A DNA stretch of 25,682 nt from an uncultured Arenimonas sp. (GCA_946480565.1 CAMLKR010000016.1:1-25682), one strand, 5' to 3'. Positions 7,042 to 14,849 are shown, counted from the stretch's first letter. The notes: generated by a model not told the origin, from the sequence alone. Numbers and translations: made by a program.

Positions 7042-8196
7042 TTACTGCCCGGTCTTGAGCGTGGTCCAGTGCCGGGTGAACAGGCGGTCCACGTCGGGCG
7101 GCAACACCGCCAGGGTGAACAGCCCCTTCTTCGCGTCTTCCGTCGGGTAGATGCCCGGGTCCTCGAGGATTTCCTTGTCCACCATCGGCAGCGCGGCCTG
7201 GTTGGCGCTGGCGTAGGCGACGTAGTTCTGGATGCCGGCCATCACGTCGGGACGCATCAGGTAGTCGATGAACAGGTAGGCGTTGTCGACGTTCTTGGCG
7301 TCCTTGGGGATCGCCAGCATGTCGAACCACATCGGCGCGCCTTCCTTCGGGATGTAGTAGCGGATGTCCACGCCGGGCTTGCCCGGGTTGGCCTCCGCTG
7401 CCTCGGCGGCGCGGTCCTGCGCCTGGATGATGTCGCCCGACCAGCCCACCGCGACGCAGATGTCGCCGTTGGCCAGGTCGTTGATGTACTGCGAGGAATG
7501 GAAGTAGGTGATGCTGGGGCGCAGCTCGGCCAGGCGGTCGACGGCCTTCTGGATCACCGCCTCGTCGAAGCTGTTGGGTTCCTCGCCCAGGTAACGAAGC
7601 ACCGGCGGGATGATCTCGGACGGCGTGTCGAGGAAGGCCACGCCGCAGCCCTTGAGCTTGGCCAGGTTCCCGGGCTCGAGCACCAGTGCCCAGCTGTCGG
7701 TCGGCGCGTCCTCGCCCAGGGCTTCCCTCACCTTCTCGACGTTGTAGCCGATGCCGGTGGTGCCCCACAGGTAGGGCACGGAATGCGCGTTGTCGGTGTC
7801 GTTCTGGGCCAGCAGGGCCATGAAGGCCGGGTCGAGGTTGCCGTAGTTCTTGAAGCGGGCCTTGTCCAGCGGCAGGAACACGCCGGCCTGGATCTGGCGC
7901 GAGAGGAAGGTCAGCGAAGGCACCACGATGTCGTAGCCGGTGTTGCCGGCCATCAGCTTGGCCTCCAGCACCTCGTTGGAGTCGAACACGTCGTAGGTGA
8001 CCTTGATGCCGGTCTCCTTCTCGAAGTTCGCGATCGTGTCCTCGGCGATGTAGTCGGACCAGTTGTAGACGTTGAGCACTTTCGAGGCTTCGGCCGGCGC
8101 GGGGTCCGCGGTGGTCGCCGCCGGGTCGGCGGCCTGTTCACGACCGCAGCCGGCGGCCAACAGGGCAAGCAGCAAGGCAGACATCCTGAGTTTCAT
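7042..8196 (-). CDS. potF: Polyamine-binding lipoprotein PotF
   Basis: The 384-residue extracytoplasmic solute-binding protein captures polyamine and delivers it to PotHI. The N-terminus (MKLRMSALLLALLAAGC) ends in a lipobox with Cys17, so the mature protein is predicted to be lipid-anchored, followed by an Ala/Pro/Asp-rich linker (18-38). E. coli PotF is instead a soluble periplasmic protein. The mature domain starts LNVYNWSDYIAEDT; the Trp46-Ser47-Asp48-Tyr49 block matches the ligand-pocket start of PotF/PotD. Later GWSGDIIQAQ and MWFDMLAIP also match the family. The ATG at 8196 is preceded by GAAGGGGAAG. It is first gene of potFGHI-sad, with a promoter candidate 49 bases upstream. Ligand preference is not decided by the sequence. 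Confidence 0.94.
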   Translation of the reverse strand: MKLRMSALLLALLAAGCGREQAADPAATTADPAPAEASKVLNVYNWSDYIAEDTIANFEKETGIKVTYDVFDSNEVLEAKLMAGNTGYDIVVPSLTFLSRQIQAGVFLPLDKARFKNYGNLDPAFMALLAQNDTDNAHSVPYLWGTTGIGYNVEKVREALGEDAPTDSWALVLEPGNLAKLKGCGVAFLDTPSEIIPPVLRYLGEEPNSFDEAVIQKAVDRLAELRPSITYFHSSQYINDLANGDICVAVGWSGDIIQAQDRAAEAAEANPGKPGVDIRYYIPKEGAPMWFDMLAIPKDAKNVDNAYLFIDYLMRPDVMAGIQNYVAYASANQAALPMVDKEILEDPGIYPTEDAKKGLFTLAVLPPDVDRLFTRHWTTLKTGQ

Positions 8197-8244
8197 CGAA
8201 CTTCCCCTTCGAGGTGAATGAAACGGCGTGAACCTGCGGATTCC

Positions 8245-8267
8245 ATCATACACAGCGGACTTGTCCG
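8245..8267 (-). promoter_or_regulatory. potF promoter -10 box and overlapping palindrome
   Basis: On the minus strand a near-consensus -10, TATGAT (8250-8245), places transcription start about 40 nt before the potF ATG. No good -35 is found at 16-18 bp. Just upstream of the -10, in the expected spacer, lies a perfect palindrome with arms CGGAC/GTCCG and a two-base centre (8256-8267), a candidate operator for a repressor, or an activator site that replaces the missing -35. Confidence 0.5.
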
Positions 8268-8300
8268 GGCCAGCCTGCGTCCCGGCGTGCGGGCGGCCGC

Positions 8301-9671
8301 TCAGCCAGTGGCGATGCCCAGCTCCTTCGCGGTCTGGTCCAGCGACTTCCAGGCCTTCTCGGCCAGTTCGTCCACCTGGGCCCGGCTGATCACCAGCGGC
8401 GGCGACAGCAGCATCGAATCGTTGGTGGCGCGCAGGATCAGGCCGTTGCGCAGGGCGATGTCCCGGCACAGCTGCCCCACCCGGCCGCGGTCCGGGAAAA
8501 ATTCCCGGGACGGCTTCTTCGGCACCAGCTCCAGCGCGCCGACCATGCCGGCGATGCGCGCCTCGCCCACCAGCGGGTGTTCGCCCAGTGCCTTCCACTT
8601 CTGCGCCAGGTAGGGGCCGGTGTCGGTGCGGCAGGTGTCGACGATCTTCTCGTCCTGCAGGATGCGGATGTTCTCCAGCGCCACCGCGGCGCAGACCGGG
8701 TGCCCCGAATAGGTGTAGCCGTGCGCCAGCTCGCCGCCGCGGGTGGACAGCACGTCGGCCACGCGCTTGTTGAACATCACTGCGCCCAGCGGGATGTAGC
8801 CGCTGGTGATGCCCTTGGCCAGGGTCATGATGTCGGGCTGGAAGCCGTAGTACTGGCTGGCGAACCATTCGCCGGTGCGGCCGAAGCCGCAGATCACCTC
8901 GTCGGCGACCAGCAGCACGTCGTACTTGCGGCAGATGCGCTCGATCTCCTTCCAGTAGTTCTTCGGCGGGATGTAGACGCCGATCGCGCCCATGATCGGT
9001 TCGCCGATGAAGGCGGCGACGCGGTCCGGGCCCAGCTCCAGGATCTTGTCCTCGAGCCGCTTGGCGCAGAGCAGGCCGTACTCCTCCTCGCCCATCTCGC
9101 CACCGTCGCCGAACCAGAACGGCGGGTCGATGTGGGCGATGTCGGGGATCGGCAGCCCGCCCTGCTTGTGCATGCCCTTCATGCCGCCCAGGCTGGCGCC
9201 GGCCACGGTGGAGCCGTGGTAGCCGTTGTGGCGGCCGATGAAGATGTTCTTGCGCGGCTGGTCCTGCACCGCCCAGAAGTGCCGGACCATGCGCAGGATG
9301 GTGTCGTTGGCCTCGGAGCCGGAGTTCGAGAAGAAGGCATGGTCGAGGTCGCCCGGGCAGAGCTCGGCCAGCTTGGCGGCCAGGTGCACGGTCGGCTCGG
9401 TGGTGCAGCCGAAGAAGGAGTTGTAATAGGCCAGCTGGGTCATCTGCTTCGATGCCGCCTCGCCCAGCTCCTTGCGGCCGTAGCCGATGTTCACGCACCA
9501 CAGGCCGGCGAAGGCGTCGAGCAGCTTGTTGCCCTCCGAATCCCAGACGTAACAGCCCTCGCCCTTGGTCAGGATGCGCGTGCCCTTCTTGGCCAGCGCC
9601 GCGTTGTCGTTGAAGGGATGCAGGTGATGGGCGGCGTCGAGCTGCTGGAGCGTGGTGTGGGTGCTGTCCAT
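8301..9671 (-). CDS. spuC: Putrescine:pyruvate aminotransferase (class III PLP), SpuC-like
   Basis: The enzyme moves the amino group of putrescine (and perhaps cadaverine or spermidine) to pyruvate, giving 4-aminobutyraldehyde and alanine. From ATG 9671 it has 456 residues, the length of Pseudomonas SpuC, which it resembles along its length (DAFAGLWCVNIGYGR, GRHNGYHGSTVAGASLGGMK, ADEVICGFGRTGEWF, HGYTYSGHPV). The PLP-lysine is Lys286 in LAKGITSGY and the phosphate-binding GSEA is at 118-121. An upstream ATG at 9692 is in frame and would add seven residues; 9671 is preferred because GGAAATCTCC precedes it, while 9692 lacks a ribosome site. It lies downstream of puuA on the same strand, with a short gap. 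It gives a transamination route beside the gamma-glutamyl route. Confidence 0.92.
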   Translation of the reverse strand: MDSTHTTLQQLDAAHHLHPFNDNAALAKKGTRILTKGEGCYVWDSEGNKLLDAFAGLWCVNIGYGRKELGEAASKQMTQLAYYNSFFGCTTEPTVHLAAKLAELCPGDLDHAFFSNSGSEANDTILRMVRHFWAVQDQPRKNIFIGRHNGYHGSTVAGASLGGMKGMHKQGGLPIPDIAHIDPPFWFGDGGEMGEEEYGLLCAKRLEDKILELGPDRVAAFIGEPIMGAIGVYIPPKNYWKEIERICRKYDVLLVADEVICGFGRTGEWFASQYYGFQPDIMTLAKGITSGYIPLGAVMFNKRVADVLSTRGGELAHGYTYSGHPVCAAVALENIRILQDEKIVDTCRTDTGPYLAQKWKALGEHPLVGEARIAGMVGALELVPKKPSREFFPDRGRVGQLCRDIALRNGLILRATNDSMLLSPPLVISRAQVDELAEKAWKSLDQTAKELGIATG

Positions 9672-9713
9672 GGAGATTTCCGTAGTAGACATTGGCGAGG
9701 AAGGACCGCGGCG

Positions 9714-11099
9714 TCAGACGTTCAGCAGCAGGAACTCCCGCTCCCAGCTGCTGATCACCCGCAGATAGGTCTGGTGTTCCTTCTCCTTCACCGAGGTGTA
9801 GGCCTTGACGAAACGCTCGCCCAGCAGGCCGCGCAGCGGCTTGGACTTGCGCAGCAGCACGATCGCCTCCTCCAGCGACCGCGGCAGGTCGTAACCCTTG
9901 GCGTGGGCGCTGCCGGCCAGCGGCGCGGTCGGCTCCAGATTCTCCTGGATGCCGAGGTAGCCGCAGGCCAGGGTCGCGGCCAGGGCCAGGTAGGGATTGA
10001 CGTCGGAGCCGGCGAAGCGGCTTTCCACGCGGGTGTTCTCCGGCGTGTCCAGCGGCACGCGCAGGCCGCAGGTGCGGTTGTCGTAGCCCCACTGCACGTT
10101 CTTGGGCGAGACTTCGCCGAAGGCCAGGCGCCGGTACGAGTTCACGTTCGGCCCGAAGATCGCCATCGCCGCGGGCACGTATTTCTGCAGGCCGCCCAGG
10201 TAGTGCATGAAGGTCTGGCTGTGCTGGCCCTTGCGGGCGCCGGCGAATACGTTCCTTCCCGTCGCGGTGTCCACCAGGCTCTGGTGGATGTGCATCGAGC
10301 TGCCGGGTTCGTTCTCCATCGGCTTGGCCAGGAAAGTGGCGTAGATGCCGTGCCGCATCGCGGCCTCGCGCATGGTGCGCTTGAACAGGAACACCTGGTC
10401 GGCGCGCGACATCGGGTCGCTGTGCTCGAAGTTCACCTCCAGCTGGGCCGCGCCGGACTCGTGGATCAGGGTGTCCACGTCCAGCTCCATCGCCTCGCAG
10501 TAGTCGTACATCAGGTCGAGGATGGGGTCGAACTCGTTCACCGCGTCGATCGAATACGACTGGCGCGCGGTTTCCGGCCGGCCGTTGCGGCCGGCCGGCG
10601 GCTGCAGCGGGAAGTCCGGGTCGGTGTTGCGCTGGACCAGGAAGAACTCCAGCTCGGGCGCGATCACCGGGCTCAGGCCCAGGTCGGCGTACAGCGCCAG
10701 CACGCGGTGCAATACGTTGCGCGGCGCCAGTTCGTGGCGTTCGCCGGACTTGGTGTAGCAGTCATGGATGATCTGCGCGGTCGGGTCGGTGGCCCAGGGC
10801 ACCATGCGCACGGTGTCCGGGTCGGGCCGCAGCAGCATGTCGGAATCCGAGGGCGACACCAGGTCGTCGTAATTGTCGGGGTAGTCGCCGGTGACCGTGG
10901 TGGCGAAGATTCCCTCGGGCAGGCGGGTGCCGTAGTCGTGCGAGAACTTGGCCGCGGGGATGATCTTGCCGCGGGCATTGCCGGTGATGTCGGGCACCAG
11001 GCATTCCACCTCGGTGATGCGGCGGTCCTTGAGCCAGCGTTTGAGCGTGCTCTCCTGCTGTTCTTCCGGCGTCTGTTTCGGCTCTTTTTTCTTGGACAT
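9714..11099 (-). CDS. puuA: Gamma-glutamylpolyamine synthetase (glutamine-synthetase family), PuuA/SpuB-like
   Basis: The 461-residue ATP-dependent ligase joins glutamate to a primary amine, probably putrescine or another polyamine. Glutamine-synthetase-fold signatures are present: metal-ligand Glu149/Glu151 in APELEFF, Glu214 and Glu221 in ESGAAQLEVNFEHSDPM, His270 in SSMHIHQSL, Arg323 in NSYRRL, NRTCGLRVP (341-349) and Glu359/Arg361 in VESRFAG. The adenylylated-tyrosine segment of GlnA is not evident and the N-terminus is a Lys/Glu-rich lead (1-20), so this is a type III-like amine ligase rather than nitrogen-assimilation GlnA. The ATG is one base after the puuD stop, and spuC follows. Operon partners PuuD, SpuC and the nearby transporter support polyamine as substrate; which polyamine is not known. 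Confidence 0.88.
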   Translation of the reverse strand: MSKKKEPKQTPEEQQESTLKRWLKDRRITEVECLVPDITGNARGKIIPAAKFSHDYGTRLPEGIFATTVTGDYPDNYDDLVSPSDSDMLLRPDPDTVRMVPWATDPTAQIIHDCYTKSGERHELAPRNVLHRVLALYADLGLSPVIAPELEFFLVQRNTDPDFPLQPPAGRNGRPETARQSYSIDAVNEFDPILDLMYDYCEAMELDVDTLIHESGAAQLEVNFEHSDPMSRADQVFLFKRTMREAAMRHGIYATFLAKPMENEPGSSMHIHQSLVDTATGRNVFAGARKGQHSQTFMHYLGGLQKYVPAAMAIFGPNVNSYRRLAFGEVSPKNVQWGYDNRTCGLRVPLDTPENTRVESRFAGSDVNPYLALAATLACGYLGIQENLEPTAPLAGSAHAKGYDLPRSLEEAIVLLRKSKPLRGLLGERFVKAYTSVKEKEHQTYLRVISSWEREFLLLNV

Positions 11100-11100
11100 G

Positions 11101-11871
11101 TCAGGCTCGCTGGTGGGCGCGTTCGCGGCAGGCGGCCGCGAAGGCCTGGAAGAGGCCCAGGTAGAAGGGATTTTCGGTGACCCTCCACTCCGGGTGCCAC
11201 TGCACCGCCACCAGCCAGGGCCCGGGGTCCTCGTCGCGCGCCAGGTCCAGCCGCACCGCCTCGACCAGGCCGTCGGGCGCAGTGGCCTCCACCACCAGGT
11301 TCCGGCCCAGCGCCTTCAGCCCCTGTCCGTGCAATGAATTGACCATCACCTGCCGCGCGCCGGCGATGCGTGCCAGCACGCCGCCTTCCGACAGATCGAC
11401 CGGATGCGAGGGCGCGTACTGCACGCCCAGCGGATCCTCGCTGTTCTCGCGGTGGTCGTCGAAGCCGGGGATGTCGTGCACCTTCTGGTGCAGGCTGCCG
11501 CCCAGGGCCACGTTCACTTCCTGCAGCCCGCGGCAGATCGCCAGCACCGGCACGCGCAGCTCGATCGCCAGCGGCACGATGCCCAGGGTGGTCGCGTCGC
11601 GCGCGGGGTCGTGCAGGTTGCCGGCCCAGCTGGGTTCGCTGCCGTAATGGTGCGGCTCGATGTTGCTGTAGGCGCCGGTGAGCAGCAGTCCGTCGAGGTT
11701 CTCCAGCAGCGCGCGCAGGTCCAGCGGCGGCGCCAGCGAGGGAAGCAGCAGGGGCAGGCAGCCGGCGCCGTCCACCACCGCGCGGATGTACTTCTCGCCC
11801 ACCGCCTGGAAGGGGTGGTGCCCGATCTGTTTGCGGTCCGACGGCAGACCGACCAGCGGGGTTCGACGCAT
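11101..11871 (-). CDS. puuD: Gamma-glutamyl-gamma-aminobutyrate hydrolase PuuD
   Basis: The 256-residue class I glutamine-amidotransferase-like hydrolase releases glutamate from gamma-glutamyl-GABA, closing the gamma-glutamyl cycle begun by PuuA. The nucleophile is Cys113 in LAICRGLQEVNVALGG, and the catalytic His226 and Glu228 lie in VQWHPEW. The N-terminal VGLP and the DGLLLTGAYSNIEPHHY segment (60-76) match the PuuD family. The ATG at 11871 has GAGG five bases upstream. It is the first gene of a puuD-puuA-spuC operon. The upstream control region (11872-12109) is shared with the divergent puuA2-puuB pair. Length matches E. coli PuuD (254). Confidence 0.95.
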   Translation of the reverse strand: MRRTPLVGLPSDRKQIGHHPFQAVGEKYIRAVVDGAGCLPLLLPSLAPPLDLRALLENLDGLLLTGAYSNIEPHHYGSEPSWAGNLHDPARDATTLGIVPLAIELRVPVLAICRGLQEVNVALGGSLHQKVHDIPGFDDHRENSEDPLGVQYAPSHPVDLSEGGVLARIAGARQVMVNSLHGQGLKALGRNLVVEATAPDGLVEAVRLDLARDEDPGPWLVAVQWHPEWRVTENPFYLGLFQAFAAACRERAHQRA

Positions 11872-11914
11872 GGGCGCCTCGCGTAGGGATGCCCGACCTT
11901 ACTCCGGGCGTTCG

Positions 11915-11938
11915 ATTTTATCAACGCAAGTTGCGGTT
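11915..11938. promoter_or_regulatory. Candidate polyamine-regulon operator, site A, with puuD -10 box
   Basis: The site reads ATTTTATCAACGC, five bases, then GCGGTT. It includes the palindrome CGCAAGTTGCG (11925-11935). Its left end is also a -10 box TAAAAT on the minus strand for puuD (start near 11908), with no good -35, so a bound protein would cover the promoter. A near copy is found at 22370-22393 in front of the other polyamine genes. Confidence 0.5.
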
Positions 11939-12050
11939 TCTCGCACAGCCCCTTCGGGCCAGAAACCCCGTCCCGGGGCGCTTTGGCGGCGTTTGGCCCG
12001 ACCACTCCACCCCGCCGCCTCGCCGTGGCGACTTTCGATGATGAGGATTT

Positions 12051-12080
12051 TTTACAGCCTCTTGCGGCCGATGCTAGTAT
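12051..12080 (+). promoter_or_regulatory. Sigma-70 promoter of the puuA2-puuB pair
   Basis: TTTACA (12051-12056) and TAGTAT (12075-12080) are 18 bp apart, and the -10 is extended by TGC at 12072-12074. Transcription would start near 12087, about 23 nt before the ATG at 12110. This is one of the best promoter matches in the window and fires away from puuD. Confidence 0.65.
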
Positions 12081-12109
12081 CCGGCGACCCCAGCGGATGC
12101 CCGTCCATC

Positions 12110-13477
12110 ATGACCTCGCCCCATCTCCCGGCTGCCGACGCCGCCGTGCTCGAACAGCTCCACGGCTGCGAGCAGATCGACCTGCTGCTGCCGGACATGA
12201 ACGGCCTGCTGCGCGGCAAGCGCATCACCCGCGACGCGCTGGAAAAGGTCTACCGCGACGGCGTCTGCCTGCCGATGTCGCTGATCGCCACCGACATCAC
12301 CGGCAACACGGTCGAGGAGACCGGCCTGGGCTACGACATCGGCGACGAGGACCGCATCTGCCGCCCGGTGCCGGGCAGCCTGCGCCCGATCCCGTGGCAG
12401 CACCGGCCGATGGCCCAGCTGCTGCTGCAGATGGAGGACGGCAAGGGCGGCCTGTTCGCCGCCCACCCGCGCGAGGTGCTCAAGCGCGTCGTCGCGCGTT
12501 TCGCCGAGCGCGGCCTGGTGCCGGTGGTGGCGGTGGAGCTGGAGTTCTACCTCCTCGACGCCGAACTCACCCACGACGGCCGTCCGCAGACGTCGGTGAA
12601 CCCGAGCACCGGCGAGCGCAACACCAACACGCAGGTCTACTACATGCAGGACCTGAACGACTACCAGACCTTCACCGACGCGGTCGCCGACGCCTGCCTG
12701 GCCCAGGGCATCCCGGCCGACACAGCCGTGGCCGAATACGCGCCGGGCCAGTTCGAGATCAACCTCAAGCACCGCGCCGACGCCGTCGCCGCCTGCGACG
12801 ATGCGCTGCTGCTGCGCCGGGTGATCAAGGCCACGGCCGAAGACCAGGGCATGATCGCCAGCTTCATGGCCAAGCCCTTCATGGACCAGGCCGGCAGCGG
12901 CACCCACATCCACGTGAGCGTGCTCGACCGGGAAGGCAGGAACATCTTCGCCTGCACGCCGGACCAGCCCTCCGACACGCTGCGCCATGCCGTGGCCGGC
13001 CTGCAGAAGGCCAGCGCCGACTGCATGCTGATGTTCGCGCCGCACGCCAACAGCTACCGGCGCTTCGTGCTGAACGCCTTCGTGCCGCTGAACGATGCCT
13101 GGGGCTTCAACAACCGCACGGTGGCCATGCGCATCCCGCATTCGGGCCCGGCCGACATCCGCATCGAACACCGCATCGCCGGCGCCGACGCCAATCCCTA
13201 CCTGGTCACCGCCGCGGTGCTGGCCGGCATCCTGCAGGGCCTGGAGGACAAGGGCGACCCGGGCGCGCCGATCACCGGCAACGCCTACGAACAGACCGAG
13301 CACCGCGAACTGTACTGGCGCGACACCCTCCGCGACTTCCAGGCCAGCGATTTCGTGGCGAAACACTTCGGCGCCGACTTCCGCCACATCTACGGCCAGC
13401 AGAAGCTCAAGGAACTGCGCAGCTTCAGCCGCGAAGTGACCACGCTGGAGTACGCCTGGTACCTGCGGCAGGTCTGA
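12110..13477 (+). CDS. Second glutamine-synthetase-like gamma-glutamylpolyamine synthetase
   Basis: This 455-residue ligase is a clear relative of, but distant from, the puuA product at 9714-11099. Family residues are Glu143/Glu145 in VELEFYLL, Glu216 in YAPGQFEINLKH, His266 in SGTHIHVSV, Arg317 in NSYRRF, NNRTVAMRIP (334-343) and Glu353/Arg355 in RIEHRIAGADANPYL. The Tyr adenylylation segment of GlnA is not seen. It resembles the PauA ligases, of which pseudomonads keep several with different polyamine specificities, so a different substrate (for example spermidine or diaminopropane) is plausible. The start is the ATG at 12110; its ribosome site is weak, and upstream in-frame codons lie before the promoter. 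The stop is one base before the GTG of puuB. Named only by family because specificity is unknown. Confidence 0.87.
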   Translation: MTSPHLPAADAAVLEQLHGCEQIDLLLPDMNGLLRGKRITRDALEKVYRDGVCLPMSLIATDITGNTVEETGLGYDIGDEDRICRPVPGSLRPIPWQHRPMAQLLLQMEDGKGGLFAAHPREVLKRVVARFAERGLVPVVAVELEFYLLDAELTHDGRPQTSVNPSTGERNTNTQVYYMQDLNDYQTFTDAVADACLAQGIPADTAVAEYAPGQFEINLKHRADAVAACDDALLLRRVIKATAEDQGMIASFMAKPFMDQAGSGTHIHVSVLDREGRNIFACTPDQPSDTLRHAVAGLQKASADCMLMFAPHANSYRRFVLNAFVPLNDAWGFNNRTVAMRIPHSGPADIRIEHRIAGADANPYLVTAAVLAGILQGLEDKGDPGAPITGNAYEQTEHRELYWRDTLRDFQASDFVAKHFGADFRHIYGQQKLKELRSFSREVTTLEYAWYLRQV

Positions 13478-13478
13478 G

Positions 13479-14768
13479 GTGAGCGTGCGCACACCGTCCG
13501 CGCACGTCGGCTCCTGGTATTCGCGCACCGCGTCGCCGGCGCCGGAGCACCCGCGCCTGCAGGGCCGCGAGACCGCCGACGTGGTGGTGCTGGGCGCCGG
13601 ATTGACGGGCCTGTCGGCCGCGCTGGAGCTGGCGCAGGCCGGGCTGCACGTGGTCGTGCTCGAAGCGCGCCGCGTCGGCTGGGGCGCTTCGGGCCGCAAC
13701 GGCGGCCAGGTGATCTTCGGCTACGGCTGCGACCAGTCGAAGATCGCCGCCCTGGTCGGCATCGAGGAAGCGCGCCGGCTGTTCGCCTGGTCGCTGGAGG
13801 GCGTGCGGCTGGTACGCGAACGCATCGCCGCGCACGGCATCGACGCGCACTGGCGCGACGGCCATGCCCACGTGGCGATCAAGCCCCGGCACGTCGACGA
13901 ACTCAAGGCCTGGCAGGACGACCTGGCGCGGCATTACGGCTATGAACTGCCGTGGTGGGACCGCGAGCGGCTGCAGTCCGTGCTGCCCAGCCCGCGCTAC
14001 CTGGGCGGGCTTTACGACCCGCAGTCGGGCCATCTGCATCCGCTCAACTACACGCTGGGCCTCGCCCGCGCCGCGGTCTCCGCAGGTGTCCGCATCTTCG
14101 AAAACACCGAAGTCACCGCTCTGCAGCGCGGCCCGAAGCCGGTGCTGCGCAGCGCCCACGGCGAGGTGCAGGCCGGTTTCGTGGTGCTGGCCGGCAACGC
14201 CCTGGTGCACGGCATCGCGCCCGAACTCGACAGCCGCATCATGCCGGTCGGCACCTATGTCGGCGCCACCGAGGCTCTTGGCGAATCGCGCGCGAACGAA
14301 CTGATCCGCAACGGCATGGCCGTGGCCGACGTCAACTGGGCCCTGGACTATTTCCGCCTCAGCCGCGACCACCGCCTGCTGTTCGGCGGCCGTGCGAGTT
14401 ACTCCACCCTGCCCCCGCCCAACCTGCGCGGCACGATGACGGCGCGCATGACCCGTGTGTTCCCCCAGCTCAAGGGCGTGAAGTTCGACGAGGTCTGGGG
14501 CGGCTACGTGGACATCAGTCTCAACCGCGCACCGCATTGGGGCCGGCTCGGCGACAACGTCTACTTCGCGCAAGGTTTCTCCGGCCACGGCGTGGCCGCC
14601 ACCGGACTGGCCGGCCGGGTGATCGCCGAGGCGATCCGCGGCCAGGCCGCCCGCCTCGACGCCTACGCGAAGATCCCCCATCGCCCCTTCCCCGGCGGCC
14701 GGGCCCTGCGCACCCCGCTGCTGGTCGCGGCCATGGCCTGGTTCAAGCTGCGCGACGCCCTCTGGTAG
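13479..14768 (+). CDS. puuB: Gamma-glutamylputrescine oxidase-type FAD oxidoreductase PuuB
   Basis: The 429-residue flavoenzyme (DAO family) oxidises the free amine of gamma-glutamylputrescine to the aldehyde with release of ammonia and H2O2. The dinucleotide-binding fold is VVVLGAGLTGLS (Gly39, Gly41, Gly44) with acidic Glu62 at the end of the second strand (VVVLEA). GWGASGRNGGQ (67-77), SGHLHPLNYTLG, FPQLKGVKFD and GFSGHGVAATGLAGRVIAEA follow E. coli PuuB closely, as does the C-terminal PHRPFPGGRALRTP. The start is GTG at 13479, one base after the ligase stop, so the two genes are cotranscribed and act in sequence. Peroxide release could make the MsrB and other stress genes useful, but no link is shown. 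Length equals E. coli PuuB (426). Confidence 0.93.
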   Translation: MSVRTPSAHVGSWYSRTASPAPEHPRLQGRETADVVVLGAGLTGLSAALELAQAGLHVVVLEARRVGWGASGRNGGQVIFGYGCDQSKIAALVGIEEARRLFAWSLEGVRLVRERIAAHGIDAHWRDGHAHVAIKPRHVDELKAWQDDLARHYGYELPWWDRERLQSVLPSPRYLGGLYDPQSGHLHPLNYTLGLARAAVSAGVRIFENTEVTALQRGPKPVLRSAHGEVQAGFVVLAGNALVHGIAPELDSRIMPVGTYVGATEALGESRANELIRNGMAVADVNWALDYFRLSRDHRLLFGGRASYSTLPPPNLRGTMTARMTRVFPQLKGVKFDEVWGGYVDISLNRAPHWGRLGDNVYFAQGFSGHGVAATGLAGRVIAEAIRGQAARLDAYAKIPHRPFPGGRALRTPLLVAAMAWFKLRDALW

Positions 14769-14780
14769 TCCGGCAATCCA

Positions 14781-14811
14781 CCGGGGTCCTGAATCGGATT
14801 GATGACCCCGG
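14781..14811 (+). other. Hairpin after puuB, possible weak terminator
   Basis: CCGGGGTC (14781-14788) pairs with GACCCCGG (14804-14811) across a 15-base loop. It begins 13 bases after the puuB stop and ends six bases before the -35 of the next operon. There is no T run, so it may be rho-assisted or only an mRNA 3' stabiliser that separates the two transcription units. Confidence 0.4.
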
Positions 14812-14816
14812 GGCGC

Positions 14817-14845
14817 TTGACGGCCTCGGCCTGCGGGCGTACAAA
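14817..14845 (+). promoter_or_regulatory. Promoter of the arsR-SRPBCC operon
   Basis: TTGACG (14817-14822, five of six) and TACAAA (14840-14845, four of six) are separated by the ideal 17 bp. Transcription would start near 14852, inside the palindrome at 14850-14867, about 28 nt before the GTG start of the regulator. Confidence 0.65.
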
Positions 14846-14849
14846 ACCA

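Noticed and set aside
7042..10092. A 1016-codon open frame on the minus strand running from the middle of puuA through spuC into potF
   Set aside because: Only its last 385 codons are a real gene (potF from 8196). The upstream part is the high-GC out-of-frame shadow of puuA and spuC, which have clear family motifs in their own frames.
8577..11180. An 867-codon open frame on the plus strand
   Set aside because: It is antisense to spuC and puuA, rich in Val/Ala/His/Arg with no domain pattern, as expected of antisense frames in GC-rich DNA.
9714..13477. Either glutamine-synthetase-like gene as GlnA for ammonia assimilation
   Set aside because: Both lack the GlnA adenylylation segment and are cotranscribed with polyamine catabolic genes, so amine ligases are the better reading.
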